NCBI RefSeq assembly: GCF_000165425.1 | Contig: NW_001799619.1 | Span: 438,578 to 502,577, forward strand | Source of the DNA: Paramecium tetraurelia | Lineage: Eukaryota; Ciliophora; Oligohymenophorea; Peniculida; Parameciidae | Reading direction: 5' to 3' | DNA length: 64,000 bases | Shown here: in pieces, positions 14,501 through 26,335 of the stretch | Position numbering within the stretch: position 1 is the stretch's first letter | How the letters are laid out: each line of letters opens with the position of its first letter | Translations under genes and position numbers: made by a program | The notes under the pieces: model-generated | The model's database searches: none | The model's input: the letters and a program-made list of their open reading frames with translations, nothing else | Told to the model about the DNA's origin: nothing

Positions 14501-17500
14501 CCTCCTGTTTCAACTTTAACAGTTTTGTGTTTATTTCTTAATCTTCTATCTTCATAAGTCTATCCACTTCTCTGTCGTTTCTAACTTATTCCTAGTAGAT
14601 TTGATATTTCCCTGCTTTGAAATCAGTATCACTAATGATAGAGATTGGCTTATTAACATTTGCTTTATTATCAATAAGCATTGTACTAAAATTAGAATGT
14701 GCAAAGAATGCATATGCCAAAGGGGTATTATTAAAATTGTCAGGCTCATCAATTTTTGCCCCCATCTTAATCATATATCTACCTGAAATGGCACTGCCTC
14801 TTAAAGCAGCATAATGTAAGGGGGATCTTCCATATTTATCCAAAGCATTGACTTCACATTCATCATAAGCTAATAAGGAGGAAACTGATTCAAAAGGATC
14901 TATTTCATTTGTACCTCTAGGATTATCAAATTTGGTAAATGCATAAAACAAAGGAGTTCTATTATATATGTCTCTGATGTTGCATTTGGCTCCACTTTTG
15001 ATTAAGATCTATTCCATCTAAAAACTGGCATTGGCGTTTGAATTACTGAAATTGGTAGCATAATGCAAAGCTGTCCTTCCATTTTTATCTTAATAATTAG
15101 GATCCAATTTAAATTTCTAAACCAAAGACTTGACAGATTTTGTGTCGGATTAAGATATAAATTTATGCAATGGCACCATATTTGAATTATTAACATCATT
15201 TATTTTGCCTCCTAAACTTACAAGTTTTTCTAACAATGGAACATACTACTCATTATAATTTTAAGCGATCATCAAAGTTGGAGTATTGCCAACTGAGTTC
15301 TTTTCTGTAAAGTCTAATCCTAAAGAGATCAAGTAATCAAAAAATATTTCAGAAGTCTCCTTACGATGCCTCTCCAAAATCACTTAATTTAATTTGTAAT
15401 TTTAGAAGAAATAATGGACTGGCTAACCATTTAAATCATGTTCATATATTAAATCTTTGGGGAAATAATTCTAAAGCTCTTTAACAAAGGAAACACTAGG
15501 GAAGAATTAGAACGCTATATGAAATACATTACTATTTTATAATGGAGAGGTTTCCTTTTCTTTATCTCTGCACCATTTTTACTTAATTACTCTCACTGCC
15601 GTATCGGCTCCTTTAGAAATTAACAACTTCATAATTTCAAATAAATTGTTCTAATGTCTATATCCATCATCAACCTTCTATCTATTAAATTCCTCAACTT
15701 CTTCCTAAGTTATTCCAACCTACGCACTAATTTTCTCGAATTAATATCTTGAGACATGATAAACTTATCTAGCTGTTTTGATTCTTTATTAAATTTGGTT
15801 TTATAAAGTATTATATGGAGTAGCTGAAGGATTATTTTCCATCATACTTTTAAATTCTTCCTCCTTAGATTCATATTCCTTGATAATTTAATCCCAAATT
15901 TCTTTTTTACGCTTTTCAACTTTTTAGTCAAAGTCAAATTGAATTCGTGATGATATACTTTAAACAAAATTATGAACTAATCTTATTAATGGTACAAATC
16001 CATCCTGGTCATAGGAGTTGATTAATGAAGATTGTATTTTATTTAAAATTATCTCGAAAATTTAGATTGCTTAGGGATCATAATAAAATTGGTTTTCAAT
16101 CATTATGTGCAAAAATGTTTTGTCATCATTATTAACTAGATTGACATCAACTTCTGTAATATTTAAGAGTTCCTAAATCAGTGAATAATTTTTTTATTTT
16201 AAACAAAGGGAGAAGCCTGATTAACCATTTTCTTTTTCTTAAGAATTAATATTTGCCCCTTTTTACAAGAATAATTTAACAAGTTCTGTTTGGATCTGAG
16301 ATTACTAAGTACCCAGAATATGCAATAAACAAGTTCTCCCATCCTTATCTTTGATGTGTATATCAGCTCCGTTCTCTAATAACAGTTTGACTAATTAAAC
16401 TTATTTCTACGATTATTGACAAAGCAAGGCATGTTGTATGCATGTTTTTCCAAATTTGTCTTAGATATTAATATCAGCCTTCTTCTCTGTAATAAGGAAT
16501 TAGATAAATTCATACTGCTCTTAAGTAGAGTTGAATTGCTTTACCATGCTACCTATTAAAGTTAAACCATCATCGTCTATGCAATTAACATCTGTACTTT
16601 CCTATTTGAGTAAAGATTTGACAATGCCAAAATGATTTTTAGCTAATGCTACATTTAAAGGAGTCAATTTCCATGAATTAAATTAATTTTAATCAACATT
16701 TACTTCAATTAGAGTTTCAATACATTCTATGAAACCATAAGCAGCAGCATGATGAATAGCATTATTTTTTGATGAATCGCTAATAGTTACATCTGCTCCG
16801 TAATAAATTAATTTAGATAAAATAGCTAGATTTCCATTTCTCGCAGCCATAATCAAAGGGGTTCTACCAAACTTATCCTTAGAATTAATCCTGGCACCTT
16901 CATCAAGCAAATATTCTACCAATTCTATATGATTGTATGCACATGCAAAGTGCAATGGAGTCATTCTATTTTTACCTGCAATATTTATTAATACACCATT
17001 TTCAATGAGTATTTTAACACATTCAGTATGTCCATTCTAACTAGCCAAATGAATGGCACTATTTCCTTCTTTATTTTTACCCTTAAGATTAGTATTAAGT
17101 AATAGTTTGATATTATGTGCTCTCCCATATTTTGCTGCTATCATTACAGGTGTCATTTAAAATTTATCACCCTCTCTTCCATCAACTCCATTAGCCAATA
17201 AATATTCTAAACAATTAGGAGTTTAAGATGAAGCTGCATAGTGTACAGGTTTTCTGTTTATTTCATCTTAACAATTGAATTCCATAGTTTATTCCATAAA
17301 ATATTTCAAAAACTATTCTGATGGATTGATGCAAGCACAATGAATAGGAGTAATTAAAAAATCATTGGATGTTTTTTTTGTAATTGAAATCTTTTTAATT
17401 TGTTCCAATTTATAGGTACTAAAATTATCGCCCAATGCATCATGATGAAGATAATTAAATCCATATCCATCTTAATTATTTACTACAGAGTAATTAATCA

Positions 17501-18706
17501 AAAATTTAGCACTCCTCCAATTTCCACACCTAACAGCTTTTGAAACATTTTCGATTAATTCACTTTCATAAGATCGATTTTCGCAATATAGGAAATATAA
17601 CTCATATAATTAAGGATCAGTTTCAATTTCCAATATTTTTTAATAATAATAATCCATCCTTTCATCTCCTAAATCATAGACAAATGCATTGTTTCCTTCC
17701 CTATTTCCTCTCCCTAAAGCAACTTTTCGTAATCTTACACCATATGCATATTTATTGTTATAACCTGTATTAATTTCCTTTAATGTGCAAGGTTGGTTAT
17801 GACCCTAAATAACTTTTTTTCTGTTTTATAGATAATATGATAATAATTCCTTATCTTGTCTTTTTAATAAAATTTAATCTGGTGTTATATCTAATTCTGG
17901 TCCCCAACTATCTTAGACAGAAGATATTTTCCATTTTGTTGCAAATATATCTTCCATTAATTTCTTATTTCCTGTTTGTGCTGCTCGAATCAATTCCTTA
18001 TTGTTGGCTTTTATACTTTGACGATCTATAAAATGATCTTCAGTTCCTTCAAATTAAGCACAAACTTTTTTTAGGTTTTTATATATTTCTCTAAACTTTT
18101 TGCTTTTTTATTTTCCTTTTTTTTAATCTTTCTCTTCCTTTTTTCTTGATATTCTTTATTTCTTTGGAACTGGATCTTCTTCGGCTGAAGAATATGAATC
18201 ATTTGATTCGTCATCGTCCTCAACTTAACTTGCATTAAAATCCTCATTTTTTTTGATATTTTTCTTTGATTTTTTCTAAGGCAGCTAATCCTCATTGTCA
18301 TCATCATTATCATCGTAATATTTTTGGTTTCTCTCAATCACTGCTTTCTCTTCGCTTATTAAACTACGAATTGCTTATGAATATATTTCTAAGTCTATAA
18401 CATATATGGTTTCATCAGAATTAATGATTGACACTCCTTCAATTAAAATCCTCAAATTATTAATTATAAATACCATTTATTTTAGCAATCAAATGTCTTA
18501 TGTCCTTAGCATTTGTATTACTGCTTATTTCTTTTAATTCCCTCAAACTTAACTAATTCTGTAACTTTAACTTTCTCAACATTAACAATCCAATCTTCTA
18601 ATAATTTATACATTTTATATTCTGTTTCTTCTTTACACAGTATTATCTAGTCTTTTTTTAAAGATTATTCTTTTTTGCCTCGCTAACTCCTTAAATTTCT
18701 AATCAT
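11532..18706 (-). CDS. Giant ankyrin-WGR-PARP poly(ADP-ribose) polymerase
   Basis: About 2,350 residues. The N-terminal ~250 are charged and disordered (SSAEEDPVPKK); one 23-nt intron lies near the start. From ~17,900 to ~13,200 there is a long ankyrin array (for example MTPLHFACAYNHIELVEYLL, GRTPLIMAARNGNLAIL). Then a WGR-type domain (12,760-13,090; LFTKWGQIGEEGQF), a PARP regulatory helical domain (LYQQELQNYQFDTSF, VPLEKLNKN) and the catalytic domain. The catalytic H-Y-E triad is intact: LLWHGSKISNFI, YGKGIYFADQFSKSYNY and QTEYIIYD. This predicts polymer rather than mono ADP-ribosylation using NAD+, probably nuclear. ANK+PARP resembles tankyrase, but there is no SAM domain and a WGR is present, as in nematode PME-5-type PARPs. 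A splice inside the catalytic domain (after MALGLK) is needed but its ends were not fixed. Confidence 0.93.
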
Positions 18707-19285
18707 TTAAAATATTTGTTAAATTATTTATTAATAGGCAAAATTTCTGAAATCTAACCTTAATTTTCTGATATAAATATATTGAAATAATTGTAACAAA
18801 TAAAAATTCTTTATATATTTTATTTATTAAATTTTTTAAACAAATTATTTATTCTTTTAGCTTATTGGAAAATATGAATTAAACCAATTCTCTGAACAAA
18901 TCCTGAAATAATAATTATTCCTTTGCATATTTAATAGTAAAGGAATTTAATTCAAAGATATAATGATTAAATTTAGAAACCATAAATTACACTAATGATA
19001 GACTTCTGATTTTGATACTCTTCATTTATTTTTGAACAAATGAAATTTCATGCTTAGTTTTATTTTATGATTTTGCTATTTGAAAATTTAAATATATACT
19101 TTATATTTAATATAAGATAGTAATACATGTTTTTTAGATATAAAAATAATTTAATTATTTTTAAATGTAAATTTCAAATTTCTAAAAAAAACCTCTAAAA
19201 TATGATATTGGAAGATAAATAGGTATGTTTTTAAACAACCAAAGTAAGATATTTATTAGTTATTTAGATTCAAATTATATTTTAA
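18707..19285. other. Intergenic spacer
   Basis: About 580 bases, very AT-rich, between the start of the PARP gene and the stop of the next minus-strand gene. It presumably carries the PARP promoter. No gene, repeat or structured element was recognised. Confidence 0.6.
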
Positions 19286-21368
19286 TCATTTTTATGTCTT
19301 CTTTTTTTTACCTTTTCTTTGTTTTGAATCAACTGGAACGTTCGCTAAGAGAATTCCTGGCTTTGGTAGAGGTACTTTATAAGGATTTGCATGTCCTTGA
19401 GGTATCATTATAGATTTTTAAAGAATATTAATTGGGACAAATTTATTAGCAGATGCTAATCTATTTTTTAATTGTTTAATTTCTCCAATCTAAATAAATT
19501 TAATAGAATTATTTTTACCTAAGAGTCCATTTCCTACTTAATACTATGTGTTTTTAGAATTGAACTAAATTGTCTTCTAGGTTAGGCACTCTTAAAGCAA
19601 CTAGAAGACATAACCCTATTACTTTAAATAGTTTCTTCATTAGGATTATTCATAAGTCCACCTGGTAGACAAGATCCTCTTGACATCTTCAACAAGCGAA
19701 GTCTTTTTGAATTAATTTACTTTTCAAGATCTGCTTATTTGCTTTAAAAATCTTCCGCCTCTTCTTCCACTTAAGTTGGAATGACAGTGTTTTGAACTAC
19801 CTTTGCCATGGGAACAGCACTCTGTACCATTCTTGCTTTAGGCAAAGAGGATTTTTTAAGATAATTGGCATAAGCTTTTTCTTCTGCCAAATCCATTTTT
19901 TTAGATTCATATAAATCAGAAATTTTAATTCCAACATTCGAATATTGTGATCCCATGGCAGTTAACTAATAGAGATTATAATTTATATATACATATTCAG
20001 ATTGTAGTACCATTTCATCAACTCTACTTTTATTAGTTGCCCAGTTTTTCATTGATTAAACCATTTCAATATCTTCCCTTTATTCTTTGACCTCTTTAAT
20101 TCTTTATTCAGTATAATATTAATTTAGCCTAGCCGCTACCATTTTATCTTCGATTTGAGTAGGATCATAATTGTGAAATGTACCTTAAAATTCTCCTAAT
20201 CTACCCTACTATCCAATTGAATAGGCATTTTAAGTCTCAATATCTGTTTTATAGGTTTTATTTGTAGGGGCAATACTAATATATTTATCTGATCTTCCTT
20301 TTTTACCCCTTTTTATTGGTGAGACTTCTTGTTAAGATGCTAGATTTTTGTTTGATTCTTCTAATTGTCTGGGGATTAATCTTCATCCTCCTCTTGTTCT
20401 TATTCAATGCCTTCAATTTACTCTAATTTATCTCTATCAGTTGGTTTGTCAGCTTTTAAAGGGGACTCTTCCCTTTGTATTTATCTTCTAGTAGACTGTT
20501 ATTGTTAATCATCATTAGTTTAGAAGACTGGAAAATTGGGATCGTACATCCAAGATTATTACTATTTTGGAATTGTATGTAATTAGTTAGTTTTGGGTCT
20601 TTATAGTTTTTCGATTTGATCAATCATTTTATAAGTAGTTTAAGAAGTTTAAGGTCTAGTAAATTGTGAAATTCCTAAGACTCCTGGCGTCGTTCCAGGA
20701 CGAGTACTTGTATCTGATAATAGGTTTTTTCTTTGATAAGTTTTAACTCTATCTTCAGGAGGATCAAATTCTGGATGGACTGATCGAAATTTAAGAGTGT
20801 AATCTTCAATTCCAGAGGCATAGAAATTTTCACTGTATGTATTAGGAATAAAGTGAAGAGTCTTAAATAGTGATAAATAAATTACAGAGTCCTTTTTCTC
20901 CAGTAGAGATTGTTTCAATGACGCAGTTTAAGATTTTGGTAATTAAGAGAAGAACCAGTTAGATACTTTATTTAAGAAAGCTTATTATTATATTTTGTTC
21001 CTTGTACTCACTACTTCTAATAGAGAATTCTTGAGTTATCTATAAAGATTGTCAGAAACTAATGGATCTGATAATTTGATCTGTTCAGCTCTATGAAGTG
21101 TCACCTTTTCATTCCAATTCATTATTTCCTGCTTCAACATCTAGAATACGGGATTGTTGTTCAAGTAACCGGATGTTAGACCATCAAGATCTATCTAGTC
21201 CATAAATTGAATAAGTACTATTTGTAAAACTGGTTTTTCATTCAATCTATTTAAATCATCAATTTTGTATCCTGTTCTATCGAGTCTTTCATTCAATTGT
21301 TCTTCAATTGTCAATGGAGGATTTATCAATGGTTTGCCATTTAGATAGAGACTTCTCTCCATTTTCAT
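19286..21368 (-). CDS. Unknown hydrophilic protein with an apparent frameshift
   Basis: Starts MKMERSLYLNGKPL, ends in a lysine run before TGA 19286-19288; about 670 residues. Recognisable only as low-complexity and coiled-coil prone: RPGTTPGVLGISQFTRP, then Gln- and Glu-rich acidic linker (EQEEDEDQSP), then DIETQNAYSIGQQGRLGEF, DKMVAARLNQYYTEQ and a basic tail RKGKKKKTQK. A 26- or 29-nt intron near 19,520-19,560 (two equally good choices) is required near the 3' end. At the G4 run 20371-20374 the reading frame changes by one base with no canonical intron available (a 41-nt one is possible but codes well). This is a sequencing error, a long intron or a real lesion. No known family. Confidence 0.65.
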
Positions 21369-21434
21369 TTTATTTATATAAATTTTATTGTTTTATGTGT
21401 ATGGTGAAACTTTAACAATCTATGATATATAAAA

Positions 21435-22282
21435 TCACTTCTAGGGTTGTTACCAATAATAATTTTGATATTATTACTATTGATATTGTTGAGGATACTA
21501 TTGGTATTATTATTGGTAATCATAATATTGATTTGGATAATAAGGATAGTATTATTGTTGATTGCGTTATTGTTGCATCTAATATTTGTATTATCTCAAC
21601 GCTTATTCTCTCTCATCGATCACTGTGAAATCATTCAAAATGCTTTTTTTATCGGAAAACTCTTTCAAATATTTTCATCATCTCCTTCCCAGTTTCCCAA
21701 CTCAGACATACGCCATCTCTTGATCTAGTCACCTCTACGTTATCACTATTCACAGTTATGATTAAATTCTAACCTGTTTCTCAGATGCTCAAAATGTTTG
21801 TTTGGCACATCCTTTACATACAGCCATTACACGTTGAAATGTCCCTTCCATTTCTTTATCTCCCACCAATATTAGAAACTCTCTTCTTTATATCCAGATG
21901 TCAACTTGGCCACTCCAACAAATTGACCACTTCTAACTACACTGAAAAACAAATAAACAGGAATTCCTTCTTGTTGTGCTTCCAAATACTTTGCATTCAA
22001 TTTCTCATTGTTTTCTTTGCTTGATGTCCAAATACCATATTTTATAGACTATTTTCTAATATTTATACTCATTACCTTATGAATATCATCATCATTGTTA
22101 CTACGAAGAATGTATGTATGTGCATTCGCAGCATCTGCCAAATGTCTGTCACTTTAATTTATTTACTTCAAAGCAGGTATCAATTTTGCTGCCTATTCTA
22201 AGTTTGTGTAATCTTAGCATGAAATGTATGGAACTTTTAAATCTCGTTTATTTCTAACATATGGTTCATAATGATTGTTCAT
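21435..22282 (-). CDS. YTH-domain N6-methyladenosine reader, YTHDF type
   Basis: Starts MNNHYEPYVRNKRDLK; about 255 residues, nearly all YTH domain. It follows the vertebrate YTHDF domain closely: DDIHK (27-nt intron) SIKYGIWTSS, VYLFFSVVRSGQFVGVAKL, YWWEIKKWKGHF, VKDVPNKHFEHLRN (28-nt intron) and VTRSRDG. The tryptophans that form the m6A cage (IWTS, YWW, KKWKG) are present, so binding of m6A in RNA is likely. The tail is ~50 residues of almost only Gln, Tyr, Pro and Asn, encoded largely by TAA/TAG/CAA/TAT. Near 21,662-21,676 the frame must shift by one base to reach SILNDFTVIDERE and this tail. No suitable intron exists there, so an indel in the assembly or a lesion is suspected. Confidence 0.9.
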
Positions 22283-22761
22283 TAATTTTTAATCAAATTT
22301 AAATAATAATAAATACAAATATATTCATTTCCACTTTCTAATAACATTGCTTCATGATTTGTTATATTTTTTAAATCACTTATTATTTATTAAATTAATG
22401 AATTTCATATAAAACACCATTGAAATTATTTCCCTAATAATCTAATAAATCATAATTAATTGATGGTTAATAAATTAGATTTTATTTAAAATATATTTAC
22501 AAATACAATTGAATAAATAATACACAAAATATTAACCACCCTTATGAACTTTATTTTTTATTTTCCTAGAATACCTTTCAGTAAATTTTTATTCTCTGAT
22601 GAAATATTTTATTTAAGAGAAGTTTGCTATCAATTAGAAAATGAGTGGAATGACTCTATTTTAACAAATTTAATAATTAAAATCTTAAATTCTATTTTCT
22701 TCTTCAATATTAATAGTAGAATTAGATATTTATTAATTTTTGCAAAACATAAATAGAATAT
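22283..22761. other. Intergenic spacer
   Basis: About 480 bases, AT-rich, between the YTH gene start and the stop of the acyltransferase gene, both on the minus strand. The 70-codon plus-strand ORF at 22544-22756 lies here but has no support. Nothing else is seen. Confidence 0.55.
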
Positions 22762-23871
22762 TCAATCTTATTTAACATAATTTCCTTTCGAAGTTCTCCA
22801 AAAATAGCTTAAAAATTCTGTTTATACAGAGTATTTTTAATTGATCTAAGAGTTAAAATGATAAAATACTATTTTAAATCCTTCACACTCATAAATATTA
22901 GTTATGAGCTTCTAATAGTCTTTGGAGCTTTAAAATTCTTGGCTGACAACCTTTAAATTATTCCAAACATTTGTTAACAACAGTATAAAGTGCCAAAGTC
23001 CATTCCTTGTAGTATTGATAGGAGTAAATATAGATCTGTCAGGATATGTTAATATATAAATGTTCTATTGTTATATTAATAATTACAATAGGTAATCCAA
23101 GGTTTTGTAATTCAGAAATCATTTATTTAGGTGGTGACAATACTCCTAATTAATTTGTTTAACAACCCTAGTTAAATATATATAAAATGAAATACCTCAA
23201 AAAACAGCAAGGTTGGCTTATTTTAAAGTATAACTTCGTTTAATTGTGATCCAGTTCCAGTTTATGCTATAGTAATTGAAAACAAATTCTTAATCACTTA
23301 ATTTAAGGACAGAATTTAATATCTAATTTCTTCACCACATTCTACGAAAGTTGCGAAGTTTGGCGATGATTAAGCTAAGAAATAAATCCAATCAATTGGA
23401 CTAGAATGGTTTGCCAATATGAGTTATCCACCTTTATCTTGAATTGGAATCTAATTTTCAACATTATAAAATCCACAAGTAAGCAACATCAATTTACCAA
23501 TTAATGAATTTAGAGTGCCTATTTTCAGAGTATTCAAAATTGTCAATAATGAAATCAGAATAACCAATAAAGGAATTCTAATCAAAACCAATAAAGATCC
23601 TAAGATCTATTTACTATAATGATAAAATAATTACAATATGAATTAGCAGAATGAGTGGGGATAACTTTTAATTAACAAAGGCAGGTACAAATAAATTAAT
23701 TCCGGTATGAGGATCAGCATATGCTCTAAATTTCTCCATTTGGTTAAATTAATTAATTACTAATTAATATAATTGAAAAATCAACTTCACTTTTTTGTTG
23801 CAGTTAAAGACATTTGATTTTACAAAATGATAGGCGCTTTCATTATATTAAAACAAGTAGCAATTTAACAT
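22762..23871 (-). CDS. PlsC-family lysophospholipid acyltransferase
   Basis: Membrane acyltransferase. After a hydrophobic segment (SLLVLIRIPLLVILISLL) comes the catalytic motif LILANHSSPIDWIYFLA, which is the family NHx4D signature, then TLLFFEG-CQTN, a divergent form of the FPEGT glycerol-phosphate binding motif. The reaction would be transfer of an acyl chain from acyl-CoA to a lysophospholipid in the ER; the substrate cannot be read. Introns of 28 nt (after LLIHI), 28 nt (after LFFE) and 22 nt (after GLPI) give a clean frame ending at TGA 22762-22764. The start is uncertain. I chose the Met of MLNCYLFQYN; the same frame continues upstream with protein-like sequence but meets two TGA codons (23959-23961, 23953-23955) below an ATG at 23991. 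Confidence 0.8.
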
Positions 23872-24317
23872 GAATTTTTATTATTTCAGAACTGTTGCTC
23901 TAATAGTAAAATTGTCATACTCAAATTAATTCAAAGAGAATGCATGATCATTTCAATATCATTAATACTCAAATATAATTTTTAATTCCATTTTTGATTT
24001 ATAATATCTAAAGTAAATATTTGATTTTCTTGGTAAAATTTAATACTTATATTAAGTTACCTAATTTTATCAAATTTGTATCATACTTTTATAGATCATA
24101 ATATGAAATATCGATTTGTAAATAGATATATCTATATCTATTATTAGAAGAAAGAGATAGATAGATAGAATAAAAGTTAGAATTATATTAATAAATATAC
24201 TAAAGTATTTGTCCAATCTTCCTTTATTTAATAATACTGTAGAATTAAAATCTATTGAATGTAGTTATAAAATGATGCTTTTCTAAACAAGAAATTTTAT
24301 TTTATTTTTTAAATTTA
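23872..24317. other. Divergent spacer with short GATA tract
   Basis: Lies between divergent genes. It contains coding-like sequence continuing the acyltransferase frame (to 23991) and, at about 24155-24169, three to four tandem GATA units, with partly complementary TATC units at 24129-24140 that could pair. No gene seen. Confidence 0.5.
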
Positions 24318-25310
24318 ATGAAATAATTAGACCTTCGTTTACCTTCTGCTATTCACAGTAGACGAATTCATACATAGTTCACAACAGCATTAGATATATG
24401 CAGAATCAATTTGAAATCACGTTCTGAAGTGAGGTGTAAAACAGAAGGAACAATACTAAAAACTGAACATGGTACTTGTACTACTGAAGATGAATTTTTA
24501 CCAATCTTTGGGAGTGTTGACTTATGGTCTATTTTAGGGTAAAGGGATTTCTATTTTACTTAATCTCCAAAAGAAATAAAGTTATTACAACAGGCAGAAA
24601 GTGAAATCACTTTAACATTTTTGGACATTAAAACTATGATTGCAGAAATGGAGAGCGGTTACATTACAACAAAAGGATAGTTATGTTTCAAAAGCGATTA
24701 GCAATTAAAATAAACTAAATTACTATACATAACTCCAAAATAGAGTCAATAATGTATTTACATTTGTTTGATATAAGGAATGTAATCAAATAAGGAGGTA
24801 TAATAAAATTTTAAAAACTTTTTGTTAAATATTTGGAAATGCGAAACTAAGAAATGGTGTGCAGGTTGCTATTTTGAATATATTCACATTTTGGTTTGGG
24901 ATTAATTAAAACAATTGACTTGGATAATATCTGGATAAGATCTTGATTTATAACATCTACGTTCATGTTAAAATGTTAGCAATACTAATTCGTAATATCG
25001 GGGTAAAAAAGTAAGAAGAATTCTATTTAGCAGTAATGAAAACTAATTGAAAGTGAAAAGTATCTCTTTAAAACAATCCTTTCATAAACCTAAATTAGTC
25101 ATTGAAGATAAAATTAATTTTGTAATGGATTTCATTAAGCCAATAATATTAGAGAAAGATAGAATAAATGATATAGTTGTAATGAAGAAGACTCTATTAA
25201 GACCAAAATCGAGTGTGGACAGAGTGAAGAGGAAAAATTAAAATTTGATAACAAAAATCTTCACTCCAAAGGCAAATTAAATTAGTATTATAAATAATAT
25301 TTATAAATGA
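24318..25310 (+). CDS. Unknown protein, 330 aa, intronless
   Basis: A clean frame in the ciliate code from ATG 24318 (MKQLDLRLPSAIHSRRIH) to TGA 25308-25310. Contains clustered Cys and Trp (WKCETKKWCAGCYFEY) in the middle, and a basic, helical C-terminal third (SFHKPKLVIEDK, LLRPKSSVDRVKRKN). No membrane segment or known catalytic motif. Its stop overlaps a possible start of the nucleoside hydrolase in ATGA, an arrangement unusual for a nuclear genome. Family unknown. Confidence 0.7.
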
Positions 25311-26335
25311 TTTCGCTTCCTTCATTCATCAAACATCAATTTGGCGTTCCTCAAAAGCTCTTGAAGCAACGAACGAAAATGATAATAGACACTGATTCTG
25401 GAGGTGATGATATACATGCTTTATTGACAGCATTTGATTTGGCAGCCAAGAAAAATATAGAAATAATAGGTATCACTTGCATTAAGTATTCTCTCCCTCT
25501 GATATAATAGTGGAAACTCTTAAATAGAAGATGGAATCAAGAATATTACAATTGTCTAAAAAATTGCTGGAGTGAATATACCAATTTATAAAGGATGTGA
25601 TAGAAATTTAAAATAAAAGATAACTTTAAGCTCAAAATTCTTTGGTGATGATGGATTAAGCGGACATTAAGAAAAATATCTAAAGGAACTCAATATATAG
25701 TAATATCAACTCTAACAATAACATGCTGTTGATTTTTTGATAGAAAGTGCTCTAAAATACAAAGAAGATTTGGTAATCATTTGTCTAGGGGCATTGACAA
25801 ATGTAGCATGTGCAATGATGAAGACAGCAGAATTTGAAGAGAATATTGGTCTGGTCATTGGCTTATGTGGAAATGTTTTAGGATTGGGATTTATGAATGA
25901 TGGAGTAGCTGAATATAATGTTCACACAGATCCAGAAGCTGCTCATCTTGTCTTTAAGGTTTTAGCTAAGAAGCTAATTGTCATACCTTATGAAGCCGTT
26001 ATCTCAGTTTCAGAATTCACAGTAATCATGTCCTATATAATCAGATAACTAAAGTTTTTGAATAGGATACAACTATTAAAGGCAAATTTGTCAAAGAAAT
26101 TTATGAAGGAATGAAAACTGCCAATAATAGATACGATATCCAAGATCCATTATGCATTCTTGCAGCCACTATGCCAGATATCATCACTGAATTCGTTGAA
26201 AGACCTTGTAATGTTATTTTAGAAGGAGAAGGAAGAGGAATGGTCTCAGTCAAATGGTTAGACAAAGACCCACAAGCAAGTATTAAGCATCATTAATAAT
26301 AAACTAGATCAAGTGACCTTCATCCTAAAAGTTGA
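25307..26335 (+). CDS. Nucleoside hydrolase (inosine-uridine preferring family)
   Basis: Hydrolyses the N-glycosidic bond of ribonucleosides in purine/pyrimidine salvage. Seen: the N-terminal Ca2+-binding motif MIIDTDSGGDDIHALL (family DTDPGxDD, here Pro to Ser), the NGNSQIEDGIKN segment after a 25-nt intron (~25485-25509), LGALTNVACAM, and AEYNVHTDPEAAHLVF with the conserved Asp and His environment. A second 23-nt intron lies at about 26022-26044 (after VSEFT). The C-terminal NRYDIQDPLCILAA matches the family's late HD/AxA region. About 325 residues, normal for the family. The start may be 25307 (overlapping the previous stop) or the internal Met at 25379 just before IIDTDSGG; the latter is more typical. 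Confidence 0.88.

Noticed and set aside
14592-15199. Several overlapping ORFs on both strands
   Set aside because: All lie in the ankyrin part of the PARP gene; only the minus-strand ankyrin frame is real, and the others are shadows.
21422-21728. Plus-strand Leu/Ile-rich ORFs (LLLILLRILLVLLL)
   Set aside because: They are the complement of the Gln/Tyr-rich tail of the YTH gene; AT-rich repeats on the coding strand give false hydrophobic ORFs on the other.
24125-24170. GATA/TATC units as a regulatory hairpin
   Set aside because: Only three to four units and imperfect complementarity; more likely a small microsatellite in AT-rich DNA.
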